From Streptantibioticus rubrisoli (GTDB lineage Bacteria > Actinomycetota > Actinomycetes > Streptomycetales > Streptomycetaceae), in contig NZ_JANFNH010000021.1 of NCBI RefSeq assembly GCF_024436055.1, forward strand, positions 35,465 to 99,464: DNA of 64,000 nt, given 5' to 3'. Of the stretch, positions 36,376 to 44,834 are shown piece by piece (positions within the stretch are counted from its first letter, which is position 1; every line of letters starts with the position of its first letter). Under the pieces are notes generated by a model. That model saw only the letters and a list, made by a program, of their open reading frames with translations. It was not told the DNA's origin and did not search any database. Made by a program: the position numbers and the translations under genes.

Positions 36376-37242
36376 GTGACGGATGCTCGCGCCTCGGGCG
36401 CGCCGACGGTCCTTCGCGTGGTCCTCGGCAAGCGGCTCGCGGTCCTTCGGGAAAAGGCCGCGCTCAGCTATGAGCAGGCCGCCGCGGCGCTCGACGTCAC
36501 ACACGCCACCGTCCGCAGGATGGAGAAGGCCGAGGTCGGCCTGAAGATCCCGTACGTCGAGAAGCTGCTGCACACCTACGGGGTGACCGACCCGGAGGAT
36601 GTCGAGGGCTTCCTGGCGCTGGCTCGGGAGGCCAACCGCCCCGGCTGGTGGCACCGTTACCGCGACGTGCTGCCAGAGTGGTTCAGCGCCTTCGTCAGCC
36701 TGGAGGGCGAGGCGGGCCTGATCCGGGCGTACGAACCGCACTACGCTCCCGGACTGCTGCAGACCGAGGAGTACGCACGCGCGGTGTTCCGGTCCGGAAT
36801 GCCGCAGGCCGCGGACGAGGAGATCGACCGCCTGCTCGCGCTGCGGCTGGAGCGCCAGTCCGTGCTCACCCGGGATGACCCGCCGCTGCTGTGGGTCGTG
36901 CTTGATGAAACGGTTCTGCGCCGCCCGATCGGCGGCCGGAGCGTCATGCGCGGTCAGCTTGACCGACTGCTCGAGGCATGCGCGCTGCCGCAGGTCCGGC
37001 TCCAGGTCATACCGTTCGCCGCGGGCCCGCATCCCGCGATGTACGGGCCGTTCCACATCTTCCGGTTCCAGGTCGCCGAACTCCCCGACATCGTCTGCGC
37101 GGAGAGCCTGATTGGGGCTGTCTACTTCGACCAGCGCGATGACGTGTCGGGCTTCCAGGAGGCGCTGGACCGGTTGTGCGCGCAAGCCGCGCCAGCACAG
37201 CGCACCGAGGCCTTCCTCGATGCCATTCGCAAGGAGATCTGA
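36376..37242 (+). CDS. XRE helix-turn-helix regulator with DUF5753 (WhiJ-like)
   Basis: A 288-residue DNA-binding protein. The N-terminal HTH is LGKRLAVLREKAALSYEQAA followed by a recognition helix AT-VRRMEKAEVG. The DUF5753 domain starts at WWHRYRDVLPEWFSAFVSLE and contains YEPHYAPGLLQTEEYARAVF. This is the WhiJ-like regulator of Streptomyces WhiJ/DUF397/AbaA loci. GTG 36376 follows GGAAGG at eight bases. The stop is four bases before the DUF397 ATG, so both are cotranscribed. Confidence 0.9.
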   Translation: MTDARASGAPTVLRVVLGKRLAVLREKAALSYEQAAAALDVTHATVRRMEKAEVGLKIPYVEKLLHTYGVTDPEDVEGFLALAREANRPGWWHRYRDVLPEWFSAFVSLEGEAGLIRAYEPHYAPGLLQTEEYARAVFRSGMPQAADEEIDRLLALRLERQSVLTRDDPPLLWVVLDETVLRRPIGGRSVMRGQLDRLLEACALPQVRLQVIPFAAGPHPAMYGPFHIFRFQVAELPDIVCAESLIGAVYFDQRDDVSGFQEALDRLCAQAAPAQRTEAFLDAIRKEI

Positions 37243-37246
37243 CCAC

Positions 37247-37516
37247 ATGCATCGCACGCATTACGGGGACCGTGCAAGCGGGGAACGCATATACAACGGC
37301 ATGCCGGCGAAGGACCTGGGCACCGACGGCTGGCGCAAGCCGTGGAGCGGGGGCAACGGCGGCAGTTGTGTGGAGGCGATGAAGCTGCGCGACGGAAGGG
37401 TCGCGCTGCGCCAGTCCACCGATCCGGACGGACCGGCGCTGATCTACACGCTCCATGAGATCGAGACCTTCATCAAGGGTGCGAAGTCCGGTGAAGCCGA
37501 CTTCCTCCTCGCCTGA
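37247..37516 (+). CDS. DUF397 small protein
   Basis: An 89-residue protein with the DUF397 core: WRKPWSGGNGGSCVEAMKL and a C-terminal helix ETFIKGAKSGEADFLL. Such proteins are nearly always encoded after a WhiJ-like regulator and are thought to modulate it. ATG 37247 has AAGGAG in the end of the regulator gene. Confidence 0.9.
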   Translation: MHRTHYGDRASGERIYNGMPAKDLGTDGWRKPWSGGNGGSCVEAMKLRDGRVALRQSTDPDGPALIYTLHEIETFIKGAKSGEADFLLA

Positions 37517-37549
37517 CCCGACCCAGCCAGCCCACACCAGGAGGACGGC

Positions 37550-38356
37550 GTGATCGAGCCAGGCTTCTCCGCCGAACAGATAGACACCAGCAAGCCCCAT
37601 CCGGCCCGGATGTACGACTACTACCTGGGCGGCCGGGACAACTACGAGGTGGACCGCGAGGCCGCGGAGCGCGTCATCGCCATGGCCCCGGAGGCGCCCG
37701 CGAGCGCCCGCGCCAACCGGGCGTTCATGCGCCGGGCGGTACGCACCGTGGTGCGCCGCGGCATCCGCCAGATCATCGACATCGGCACCGGCATCCCCAC
37801 CTCGCCCAACCCCCATGAGGTGGCCCGCGAGGTCGCGCCGGACGTGCGCGTCGCCTACGTCGACAACGACCCCATCGTCGCCGCACACGCCGACGCGCGG
37901 CTGACCAACGCCGACGGCACCGGGTTCGCGCTCGCCGATGTGCGAGACCCCAAGGCGATCCTCGGGCATCCGGTGATCCAGGAGCTGATCGACTTCGACC
38001 AGCCGGTCGCCGTACTGCTCGTCGCCGTACTGCACTTCGTCAAGGACGAGGAGGACCCGGCCGGAATCCTCGCCACGTTGACCGGTGCGCTGCCGCGCGG
38101 CAGCCACCTGGTGCTCACCCATGGCACCACCGACTTCCACCAGGATGCGGAGGGCGACGCCAGGGAGGTCTACAAGAAGGCGGCCGCGCAGCTGACCCTG
38201 CGCGGCTACGACGAGTTCCTGCCGTTCTTCGACGGGTTCGAACTGCTCGACCCCGGCGTCGTCCAGGTGCCGCTGTGGCGTCCGGAGGGCTCCCCGCCGA
38301 ACGCCGAGGACCTGCGCCGGATCGCCTTCTACGGCGGTGTCGGCGTCAGGGAGTGA
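37550..38356 (+). CDS. SAM-dependent methyltransferase, DUF574 type
   Basis: A 268-residue protein of the actinobacterial DUF574/Methyltransf_19 family. The N-terminal KPHPARMYDYYLGGRDNYEV is the family hallmark; the cofactor motif is IIDIGTGIPTSPN and the acidic loop is AYVDNDPIVAAH. GTG 37550 follows AGGAGG. Acceptor unknown. It lies 33 bp after the DUF397 gene and may be in the same transcript. Its stop overlaps the convergent acetyltransferase by 11 bases. Confidence 0.88.
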   Translation: MIEPGFSAEQIDTSKPHPARMYDYYLGGRDNYEVDREAAERVIAMAPEAPASARANRAFMRRAVRTVVRRGIRQIIDIGTGIPTSPNPHEVAREVAPDVRVAYVDNDPIVAAHADARLTNADGTGFALADVRDPKAILGHPVIQELIDFDQPVAVLLVAVLHFVKDEEDPAGILATLTGALPRGSHLVLTHGTTDFHQDAEGDAREVYKKAAAQLTLRGYDEFLPFFDGFELLDPGVVQVPLWRPEGSPPNAEDLRRIAFYGGVGVRE

Positions 38357-38858
38357 GCGGCTTTTCGAACCAGTGCCCGGCGTAAGGGGAGTTGTTGTAC
38401 GCGGGGATCTCGGCGTAGCCCATCCCCGCGTACAGCGCTCGGGCCTCGACCAGGTCGTGCCGGGTGTCCAGCCGTAGCAGCGAGGCGCCCAGGGACTGCC
38501 TGGCGGTTCGCTCGGCGGCGTGGATCAGCCGTCTCGCGCCGCCGCGGCGGCGGGCCGCCGGGCGTATGAACACCCGGGCCAACTCCGCGGTGCCGGGCGC
38601 CAGTAGGTGTACTCCGGCGCATCCGGCCACCACCCCGTCGCGCCGGGCGACCAGGAACTCGCCCTTGGGCGGGGCGAGATGACCGCTGGGCTCGTCAGCG
38701 AGCGTCTCGTCTATCTCGGCCTGCGAGGCCTCGCGCCCGTAGCGCACCTGGCAGTAGCGGTGCACGATCTCCGTGTAGTACTCCCGTAGCAACGCGGTGC
38801 CGACCGGTCCGTCAACCGGCTCCGGCGTGATCGTCCATGGCTCCATGCCGTTGATCAT
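38346..38858 (-). CDS. GNAT family N-acetyltransferase
   Basis: A 170-residue acetyltransferase. Acetyl-CoA binding motif A is ARVFIRPAARRRGGARRLIH (R-x-x-G/A loop) and the C-terminal ALYAGMGYAEIPAYNNSPYA completes the fold. ATG 38846 is an alternative start to 38858. Substrate unknown. Convergent, overlapping 3' end with the methyltransferase gene. Confidence 0.85.
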   Translation of the reverse strand: MINGMEPWTITPEPVDGPVGTALLREYYTEIVHRYCQVRYGREASQAEIDETLADEPSGHLAPPKGEFLVARRDGVVAGCAGVHLLAPGTAELARVFIRPAARRRGGARRLIHAAERTARQSLGASLLRLDTRHDLVEARALYAGMGYAEIPAYNNSPYAGHWFEKPLTP

Positions 38859-38865
38859 GCCGCAC

Positions 38866-39039
38866 TCAGTGGGACGCGCGGGTGCCGAGCCAGAACAGCA
38901 GGTAGAGGAAGGCCGCGAACAGGTGGGCGCCGACCAGGTAGATGAAGACCCGGATGGTCAGGCCGCGGCTGAGCCACTTCGGGGTGAGCGACTTGATCCT
39001 GTTGTCCGAGGAGGCGGGGGCGGGGGCGGTTTCGGGCAT
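38866..39039 (-). CDS. DUF6126 small membrane protein
   Basis: A 57-residue protein with one membrane helix near the C-terminus (VFIYLVGAHLFAAFLYLLFW) and a polar N-terminus. It matches the DUF6126 family, which in Streptomyces is found next to XRE-cupin regulators as here. ATG 39039 follows AAGGAAGG. Function unknown. Confidence 0.8.
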   Translation of the reverse strand: MPETAPAPASSDNRIKSLTPKWLSRGLTIRVFIYLVGAHLFAAFLYLLFWLGTRASH

Positions 39040-39098
39040 GGCGAGGACACCTTCCTTTTCCTTGGATTCCGTGAAAGGGCGGCCGGTTCGCGGATGGT

Positions 39099-39725
39099 TC
39101 AGTGGGCGCGGTTGGCGGGGTCGACGCACAGCCCGCCCGCCGGGCTCTGCAACAGCGTGTGGACGAAGAGCAGATCGACGCCCTCGGCGGACCCGGCGGC
39201 CAGCCGGTGCGGGGTGAGCGAGTCGAAGTGTGCCGAGTCGCCGGGTTCGAGGACGTGGACGGCCTCGCCGAGCGTCAGCCGTAGCCGCCCGGAGGTGACG
39301 TACAGCCACTCCTCGCCGGGGTGCACCCGGACCACGGCGTCCTGCACCGCGGGCGGGATGTGCACCTTCAGCGCCTGCATGGCCCGGTCGGGTACACCGG
39401 CGCGCCGGTAGCTCCATCCCCCGGCACGGCCGGAATCTAGCCGTCCGGCGCGGATGACCGGATCGTGGGCCACCGCCTCCTCGCCCAGCAGCTCGGCCAC
39501 CGTCGTCCCGTAAGCTCGCGACAGGCCCAGCAGCACGGGGAGCGAGGGCTGACGGCGTTCGGTCTCCAATCGGGACAGGTAGGCGGGCGACAGCCCGACC
39601 CGGGCGGCCGCCGCTTCCAACGTCAGCCCGCTGCGCCGCCGCCGCTCGCGCAGCCGCACGCCCAGGCCGCTGATCTCGGGCGGGGGCACAAGTCCGGGTT
39701 CGGCCTCGGGCGCGCTGTCGGTCAT
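39099..39725 (-). CDS. XRE-cupin transcriptional regulator
   Basis: A 208-residue regulator. The XRE-type HTH (LEAAAARVGLSPAYLSRLET) is at about residues 35-55 and a C-terminal cupin domain has VRVHPGEEWLYVTSGRLRL and LEPGDSAHFDSLTPHRL. Cupins in this family sense small molecules. I take ATG 39725 (MTDSAPEAEPG); GTG 39740 would add five residues. Two copies of TTGTGCC-N5-GGCAA just upstream are likely its own operators. It is probably cotranscribed with the DUF6126 gene, 59 bp downstream. Confidence 0.88.
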   Translation of the reverse strand: MTDSAPEAEPGLVPPPEISGLGVRLRERRRRSGLTLEAAAARVGLSPAYLSRLETERRQPSLPVLLGLSRAYGTTVAELLGEEAVAHDPVIRAGRLDSGRAGGWSYRRAGVPDRAMQALKVHIPPAVQDAVVRVHPGEEWLYVTSGRLRLTLGEAVHVLEPGDSAHFDSLTPHRLAAGSAEGVDLLFVHTLLQSPAGGLCVDPANRAH

Positions 39726-39743
39726 GCGTTCAGTGCACACCGG

Positions 39744-39780
39744 TTGTGCCAGCTCGGCAAGTTTTGTGCCTGTTAGGCAA
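39744..39780. promoter_or_regulatory. two operator-like sites in 20-bp phase
   Basis: TTGTGCC-N5-GGCAA occurs at 39744-39760 and again at 39764-39780. The copies are exactly 20 bp apart, two turns of the helix, so two regulator dimers would sit on one face. They lie 19 bp from the XRE-cupin start and 3' of the protease gene stop, so they most likely serve the regulator. Confidence 0.6.
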
Positions 39781-39785
39781 AATCC

Positions 39786-40589
39786 TCAGGTCTGGGTGGC
39801 GTTGGCCTGCCGGTAGAGGGTGGCGATGTCGTTGTCGAAGTAGGCGCTGTAGGAGACGTCGTCGGTGTTGCCGCCCTGCTGGAAGCCGCCGATGACGCCC
39901 ATCACCGTGTGGCCGTCGATGATCCAGGGGCTGCCGCTGGTGCCGCCGCTGTAGGCGGTGCAGGCGATGCGCAACTGGGTGGCGCTATAGGCGGAAACGC
40001 GGTTCACGCAGGTGATCGGGGCGTCCTCGTCGGAGGGGTAGCCGGTGAGCCGGACCGTGCCGGTGTGGTTCTTGTTGACGCCCAGGGTGTAGCTGCCGAC
40101 CACGTCCTGGACGTGTCGGCCGCCGAGTGGCTGGATGCTGACGAAGGCCACGTCCAGGTCCTCGTCCTGGTTGTCGGTCCAGCGCGGGTCCAGTGTGGCC
40201 TTGCCGAGCTTCCAGATGCCGTAGGGGGCCTTGCCGTCGTGGTAGCCGGGCACGAAGTACAGGTCGTCGGTGCCGTTGCTGACGCAGTGCGCGGCAGTGA
40301 TGATCAGATCCTTGCTGGCGCTGTTGACGACGCTCGCCGAGCAGAAGTGGTCACCGTCGGACGAGACGGTGCCGTGGAAGATGGCGCCGACCGTGGCGAT
40401 CGCCTTGGTGTCGTGCACGGAGTGCGAGGTGCCCAGGGCCGTGTTCGAGGCGGACAGCGCCGCCGCGCTGGCGGTGCTTCCGATCGAGACCACGACCAGC
40501 CAGCCCAGGACCAGTGCCACATCGCGGCACACGCGGCGGGAGAGGGCGCGGCCTGACCCGCCGCGCCGGAACCGCTGCTGCCCGAACAT
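39786..40589 (-). CDS. secreted trypsin-like serine protease
   Basis: A 267-residue S1-family protease with an export signal: basic N-terminus (MFGQQRFRRGG), hydrophobic VALVLGWLVVVSIGSTASAA and an Ala-rich cleavage site near residue 45. The triad is His in IITAAHCV, Asp in DEDLDVAFVS and Ser in YSGGTSGSPW. ATG 40589 has AAGGG seven bases upstream; an earlier start would hide the signal. Target unknown. Likely single gene transcribed from the upstream region at 40590-40958. Confidence 0.88.
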   Translation of the reverse strand: MFGQQRFRRGGSGRALSRRVCRDVALVLGWLVVVSIGSTASAAALSASNTALGTSHSVHDTKAIATVGAIFHGTVSSDGDHFCSASVVNSASKDLIITAAHCVSNGTDDLYFVPGYHDGKAPYGIWKLGKATLDPRWTDNQDEDLDVAFVSIQPLGGRHVQDVVGSYTLGVNKNHTGTVRLTGYPSDEDAPITCVNRVSAYSATQLRIACTAYSGGTSGSPWIIDGHTVMGVIGGFQQGGNTDDVSYSAYFDNDIATLYRQANATQT

Positions 40590-40958
40590 GCGGTGACCCT
40601 TCTGCCAAGGTCCAAGAGGGCGTTGCTGCCCCCGCGGGAAGATCATCGACGACGACTATGAGAATCGGATGTGAAGGTTCTCAGAGACGGGTGATTCCCG
40701 TGAAGCCCCTGGTCGGCAGGTGAACCTCCCGGGGAGACCGACCGGTGCCCGAAATGAGGCCGGAAGAGGGGAGCCGCCCCGGTTCCGCGAGGTGCGCCGC
40801 GGCGCGGAGACCACGGTGGCGGATGATCGGGAGGACCCGTTCCGCGCCGCGTACCGCTCGCCCGTAGTACCCGCACGAGTTCCATAACACCCGCATCGTG
40901 CACCACTCGCATCCCGTAAGTAGCCAGCACTCCCATTAACCCACAGGAGGTATCCGCC
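40590..40958. promoter_or_regulatory. divergent intergenic region with TGAGAA/TTCTCA inverted repeat
   Basis: 369 bp between the protease (-) and OsmC (+) genes, no gene seen. TGAGAA at 40659-40664 and TTCTCA at 40678-40683 form an inverted repeat with a 13-bp spacer about 70 bp from the protease start, a possible operator. The remainder is high-GC without clear signals. Confidence 0.35.
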
Positions 40959-41384
40959 GTGGTCACCAAGCGCATCGCGCACACCGTCTGGGAAGGCAAG
41001 CTGCTCGACGGCGGGGGCACCGTCACCTTCGACTCCTCCGGCATCGGGGAGGCCGAGGTCACCTGGGCGTCCCGCGCGCAGGAGCCGGATGGAAAGACCA
41101 GTCCGGAGGAGCTGATCGCGGCGGCCCACTCCAGCTGTTACTCCATGGCGCTGTCGAACATCCTGACCAAGGCCGGTACGCCGCCCACCACGCTGCACAC
41201 CCAGGCCGAGGTGGGCTTCCAGCCGGGCGAGGGCATCACCGGGATCCACCTGAGCGTGCGCGGCGAGGTGCCGGGGGTGGACGCGACGGCCTTCACCACG
41301 GCGGCCGAGGACGCCAAGAAGAACTGCCCGGTCAGCCAGGCGCTCACCGGTACCACCATCACCCTCACCGCGACCCTCGACTGA
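40959..41384 (+). CDS. OsmC/Ohr-family peroxiredoxin
   Basis: A 141-residue thiol peroxidase of the OsmC type, reducing organic hydroperoxides in the cytoplasm. It has the two reactive cysteines: HSSCYSMALSNIL and KKNCPVSQAL. GTG 40959 (MVTKRIAHTVWEG) has a perfect AGGAGG eight bases upstream, so expression is probably strong. No OhrR-type regulator is adjacent. Confidence 0.92.
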   Translation: MVTKRIAHTVWEGKLLDGGGTVTFDSSGIGEAEVTWASRAQEPDGKTSPEELIAAAHSSCYSMALSNILTKAGTPPTTLHTQAEVGFQPGEGITGIHLSVRGEVPGVDATAFTTAAEDAKKNCPVSQALTGTTITLTATLD

Positions 41385-41517
41385 CCCCGCCCTACACCCG
41401 AACGGGTGTATGAAGCAGGCGCGGGAACCGCACCCTGACGGGCGGCGTTGTCCATGTGGGGCGGAGAACGGAGCCGTGCTGGCGCGGCCCGTACCGCGGA
41501 CGGAAGGCGAGGAAGCG

Positions 41518-41700
41518 ATGTCAAAGCGCGCTACATACGCCGTCGGGGGCGTGGCGGTCGGACTTGTGCTGCTGTACGTGCTGCCGCTGTGGGCGGCGCT
41601 GCTGGTCATCATCGGCGTGCCGGTGGGCGGATATCTGCTGCTCGATCCGTCGCAGCGGGCCAGGTTGAAGCGGATCACCCGCAAGGAGATAGGCCGCTGA
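41518..41700 (+). CDS. 60-residue membrane protein
   Basis: Short protein with two hydrophobic stretches (YAVGGVAVGLVLLYVLPLW and ALLVIIGVPVGGYLLL) and a basic C-terminal tail ending KRITRKEIGR. ATG 41518 has GAGGA upstream. Family not recognised; similar tiny two-helix proteins are common in actinobacteria. Confidence 0.6.
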   Translation: MSKRATYAVGGVAVGLVLLYVLPLWAALLVIIGVPVGGYLLLDPSQRARLKRITRKEIGR

Positions 41701-41734
41701 CCCGGCGGCCCGGCGCTCTGGTCAGCGTGAAGGC

Positions 41735-42658
41735 TCAGGTCAGCGTGAAGTAGGCAAGGCTGCCGAGCCCCGCCAGCGTGCAGTAGACGGCGAACGGGGT
41801 GAGCGTGCGCGTCTCGAAGTACTTGGTGAGGAAGCGCACCGCCACATACCCCGCGGCGAAGGCCGCCACGCTGCCCGCCAGCAACTGACCGCGGATGCCG
41901 TCACCGGCCGGGCCGAGCAGCGAGGGCACCTTCAGCAGCGCCGCCGCGCCGATCACCGGTGTGGCCAGCAGGAAGGCGAACCGGGCCGAGTCCTCATGGC
42001 TCATGCCCCGGAAGATCCCGGCGCTGATGGTGGAACCGGAGCGGCTGATCCCCGGGCACAGGGCGAGGATCTGCGCGGCGCCGACCCAGGCCGCCTGGCC
42101 GAAGGTCAGCTTGGTGATCCGCCGGTCGGACAGGTCGTCGGGGTGCAGATGCTCCTCGCCCGGCGCCACCGACGCGCCCGCCCGGCGGCGCCCGGTGCCG
42201 CCGCGCCGCAACCGCTCGGTGACGTACAGCACGATGCCGTTGAGCGCCAGGAAGGCCGCGGTGGGCACGGGCTTGCCGAGGGTGCTGCGGAAGACCTTGT
42301 CCAGGGCGAGCCCGGCGACGCCCACCGGGATCGTGCCCATGATCAGCAGCCAGGCGAGCCGCTGCTCAACGGTCTGGATCCGCCGCTGGCGAATCGAACT
42401 GAACAGTCCGCGCACCACCTTGGCCCAGTCCCGCCGGAAGTAGACGACGAGCGCCAACGCGGTGGCCAGGTGCAGCCCGATCAGTACGTTCAGGTACGGC
42501 GAGCCTTCGGCGGACACATTGAGGTCACGCTTCCACTGGCCGCCGAGCAGCGCGGGCAGCAGGATGCTGTGGCCGAGGCTGGAGACCGGGAACAGCTCGG
42601 TGACGCCTTGCAGCAGGCCGACGCCTATCGCTTCGGGGTAGGTCAGGACGGAGAACAT
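41735..42658 (-). CDS. uppP: undecaprenyl-diphosphate phosphatase
   Basis: Membrane enzyme (BacA type) recycling undecaprenyl diphosphate to the monophosphate carrier for wall synthesis; it also gives bacitracin tolerance. The 307-residue protein has the two signature regions: QGVTELFPVSSLGHSILLP (catalytic Glu) and CPGISRSGSTISAG (catalytic Arg/Ser loop), with about eight helices. ATG 42658 follows GAAGG at six bases. It lies downstream of the BlaI regulator in the same orientation, but a hairpin stands between. Confidence 0.93.
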   Translation of the reverse strand: MFSVLTYPEAIGVGLLQGVTELFPVSSLGHSILLPALLGGQWKRDLNVSAEGSPYLNVLIGLHLATALALVVYFRRDWAKVVRGLFSSIRQRRIQTVEQRLAWLLIMGTIPVGVAGLALDKVFRSTLGKPVPTAAFLALNGIVLYVTERLRRGGTGRRRAGASVAPGEEHLHPDDLSDRRITKLTFGQAAWVGAAQILALCPGISRSGSTISAGIFRGMSHEDSARFAFLLATPVIGAAALLKVPSLLGPAGDGIRGQLLAGSVAAFAAGYVAVRFLTKYFETRTLTPFAVYCTLAGLGSLAYFTLT

Positions 42659-42783
42659 CGACGACCTTCGGTCGAGGGAGCAGAACCCGGACAGGCCCCG
42701 GGCAGGGGAGAACGTACTACAGTCCGTAAAAGCACCGTGGATCAGCGACAGTTGTTCATTCGCCGCTGGTCTGGTGTTCACCT

Positions 42784-42813
42784 GGGCGGGCCGCGTCCTG
42801 GGACGGCCCGCCC
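42784..42813 (-). terminator. hairpin after blaI-type gene
   Basis: GGGCGGGCC at 42784-42792 pairs perfectly with GGCCCGCCC at 42805-42813, with extra pairing inside the loop (GTCC/GGAC). It is 11 bp past the BlaI-type stop on the minus strand. Confidence 0.65.
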
Positions 42814-42823
42814 AACCGCGTTG

Positions 42824-43228
42824 CTACGTCCGGAGGTTCGGGTGGCCCTGCTCGGCAAGGAGGCGGTGCAGTAGCAACTCGTCCTGGGCGGACAGCTCGG
42901 AGACGAACCGGGAGAGCACCGCGGCCCGGTCGGGGCCGCGGTCGAGCAGCGAACGCATCCGCTCCGCGGTGTGTGTGGCCTGGTCCTCGACGGGCGCGTA
43001 GGCGTAGCCGCGCCCCTCACGGCGCCGGGTGAGCATCCCCTTGTCGTACAGCCGGGACAGGATTGTCAGCACGGTGGTGTACGCGAGGTCGCCGGGCAGC
43101 TGTTCGTTGACCTGCGCGGCGGTCAGTGGTTCGGCGGCGGCCCACAGCGCGGCCAGCACATCGGCTTCCAACTCCCCGGCGGCTCTGCGACCGTTGCCGC
43201 TCGCCGAGCGCGCCCTGCCCCCTGCCAT
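42824..43228 (-). CDS. BlaI/MecI/CopY-family repressor
   Basis: A 134-residue winged-helix repressor. The N-terminal helix GELEADVLAALWAAAEPLTA, the recognition region YTTVLTILSRLYDKGMLTRR and a C-terminal dimerisation tail match the BlaI family. ATG 43228 (MAGGRARSASG) follows GGAGG at eight bases. A BlaI-type operator (CTACA-N3-TGTAG, 43381-43393) lies in the divergent promoter region. No BlaR-type sensor protease is encoded next to it. Confidence 0.88.
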   Translation of the reverse strand: MAGGRARSASGNGRRAAGELEADVLAALWAAAEPLTAAQVNEQLPGDLAYTTVLTILSRLYDKGMLTRRREGRGYAYAPVEDQATHTAERMRSLLDRGPDRAAVLSRFVSELSAQDELLLHRLLAEQGHPNLRT

Positions 43229-43380
43229 GTGACCGGCCTCCTCGCATATGGCATCCACTCCCGCGATACAACCCCGCAATCTACTACTTCGCGTAAAAGC
43301 TCGGTGACGTGCGGGCGGCCGCTCGTGACCAGCTCGCGAATGCGGGGTTTTTCCGGGGCGCGTGGGTCGGAAGCCAACTA

Positions 43381-43393
43381 CTACACGTTGTAG
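43381..43393. promoter_or_regulatory. BlaI-type operator
   Basis: CTACA-CGT-TGTAG, extended upstream by ACTA, matches the known BlaI/MecI dyad (TACA/TGTA half-sites). It lies 111 bp before the glycosyltransferase start and 153 bp before the BlaI start, fitting control of both directions. Confidence 0.65.
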
Positions 43394-43503
43394 AGTTCCG
43401 CTTGCCCGCACCCCATCGCGCCGCGCCGCACCGGCTTTCGGCGACGGGGCGCCCCAGGTCGCCCGCGCGGAGCGCTCCCCGACGTACGGAGGCAAGGTCG
43501 GTC

Positions 43504-44784
43504 GTGTCGTACCCCACCACAGCGGTCCCGGGCCGGATCGTGGTCATCTCCGCGAGCGTCGGTGCGGGACACGACGGCGCCGCCGCCGAACTCGCCCGAC
43601 GGCTCACCGCCGCCGGTGCCACCGTCGACCGCCATGACTTCCTCGACCTGCTGCCCGCCCGACTGGGCTCGCTGATCTGCGGCGGCTACCACCAGTTGCT
43701 GACCTATGCCCCCTGGGCCTACCAGCGCATCTACGCGGCCACCGAGCACGACGGTGACACCGGACGGCTCACCCGCGCGATACTGCGCCACGCCGAGTCC
43801 CGCACGCTTCGGGTGCTGCCGCCGGACACCCGTGCCGTGGTCTCCACCTATCCGCTGGCCAGCCAGGTGCTGGGCGCGCTGCGCCGGTCCGGTCGGCTGC
43901 CGGTGCCGGTGCTGACGTACCTCACCGACTTCTCCGTCCACCCCATGTGGGTGGCCGACGGGGTGGACACCCATCTCGCCGCCCATTCGGTACCGGCCGC
44001 GCAGGCCAGGGCGGCGGGCGCGGAACGGGTCACCGCCACCGGTCCGGTGGTCAATCCGCGCTTCGGTCCCGCCACGGCGGCCGAACGGGACGCCGCCCGG
44101 GCCCGCTTCGGACTCCCGCAACGCGCGCCGCTGGCACTGCTGGTGGCCGGATCCTGGGGCGTCGGCCCGGTCGAGCAGGTGGCCACCGAGATCCGCGACA
44201 GCGGCGCGGCGGTGCCCGTCGTGGTCTGCGGCCGCAACCAGGCGCTCGCCGACCGGCTGCGCGCCCTGGGCATCGAGCACGCCTTCGGCTGGGTCGAGGA
44301 CATGCCGGGACTGATGCACGCCTCCGACGTGCTGGTGCAGAACGCCGGCGGGCTGACCTCGCTCGAGGCGTTCGCCAGCGGACTGCCGGTCGCCTCCTAC
44401 GGCTGCATACCCGGCCACGGCCGCACCAACGCCGCAGCCTTGGACGAGGCGGGCCTCGCCGTGTGGATCCACTCCCGCGACGACCTCAAGCCGGTGCTCG
44501 GCGAACTGCTCGAAGGCCGACTGGGCAAGGCCCAACGCGCCGCCGCCCTCGCGCTGTTCCACGCCGACCCGGTGGCCGGACCGGTCGCCGAGATCCTCGG
44601 CGCCGCCGCCACCACGGCACCCGAGGCGGGCAACGCCCCGCCGCCGCTGCGCCGCCCCGCGGTCCGCAGAACCGCCATCGTGCTGGCCGCCGCCCTGGCC
44701 ACCACGATGCTCGCCGGTCCGGAGACCACCGAGGCGGCGGTCGCACGCGGCGGCTTCCACCTGCTGCACGACCTCGGCCGCTGA
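43504..44784 (+). CDS. MGDG synthase-type glycosyltransferase
   Basis: GT-B fold glycosyltransferase of 426 residues related to diacylglycerol glucosyl/galactosyltransferases (MGDG synthase domain). IVVISASVGAGHDGAAAELA at the N-terminus contains the typical GAGH motif; the donor-binding C-terminal half has DVLVQNAGGLTSLEAFASGL. A hydrophobic segment near the end (TAIVLAAALATTMLAGP) may touch the membrane. GTG 43504 is preceded by GGAGG and AAGG. It is followed by a polysaccharide deacetylase in the same direction. Confidence 0.82.
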   Translation: MSYPTTAVPGRIVVISASVGAGHDGAAAELARRLTAAGATVDRHDFLDLLPARLGSLICGGYHQLLTYAPWAYQRIYAATEHDGDTGRLTRAILRHAESRTLRVLPPDTRAVVSTYPLASQVLGALRRSGRLPVPVLTYLTDFSVHPMWVADGVDTHLAAHSVPAAQARAAGAERVTATGPVVNPRFGPATAAERDAARARFGLPQRAPLALLVAGSWGVGPVEQVATEIRDSGAAVPVVVCGRNQALADRLRALGIEHAFGWVEDMPGLMHASDVLVQNAGGLTSLEAFASGLPVASYGCIPGHGRTNAAALDEAGLAVWIHSRDDLKPVLGELLEGRLGKAQRAAALALFHADPVAGPVAEILGAAATTAPEAGNAPPPLRRPAVRRTAIVLAAALATTMLAGPETTEAAVARGGFHLLHDLGR

Positions 44785-44834
44785 CCCAACCCGCAACCAC
44801 CGCAAGCCCGCCCAGCCCGTAAGAAGGAGCGCCG

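Noticed and set aside
42824..43228. Beta-lactam resistance regulator
   Set aside because: BlaI-type fold and operator are present, but no beta-lactamase or BlaR sensor is adjacent, so a beta-lactam role is not supported.
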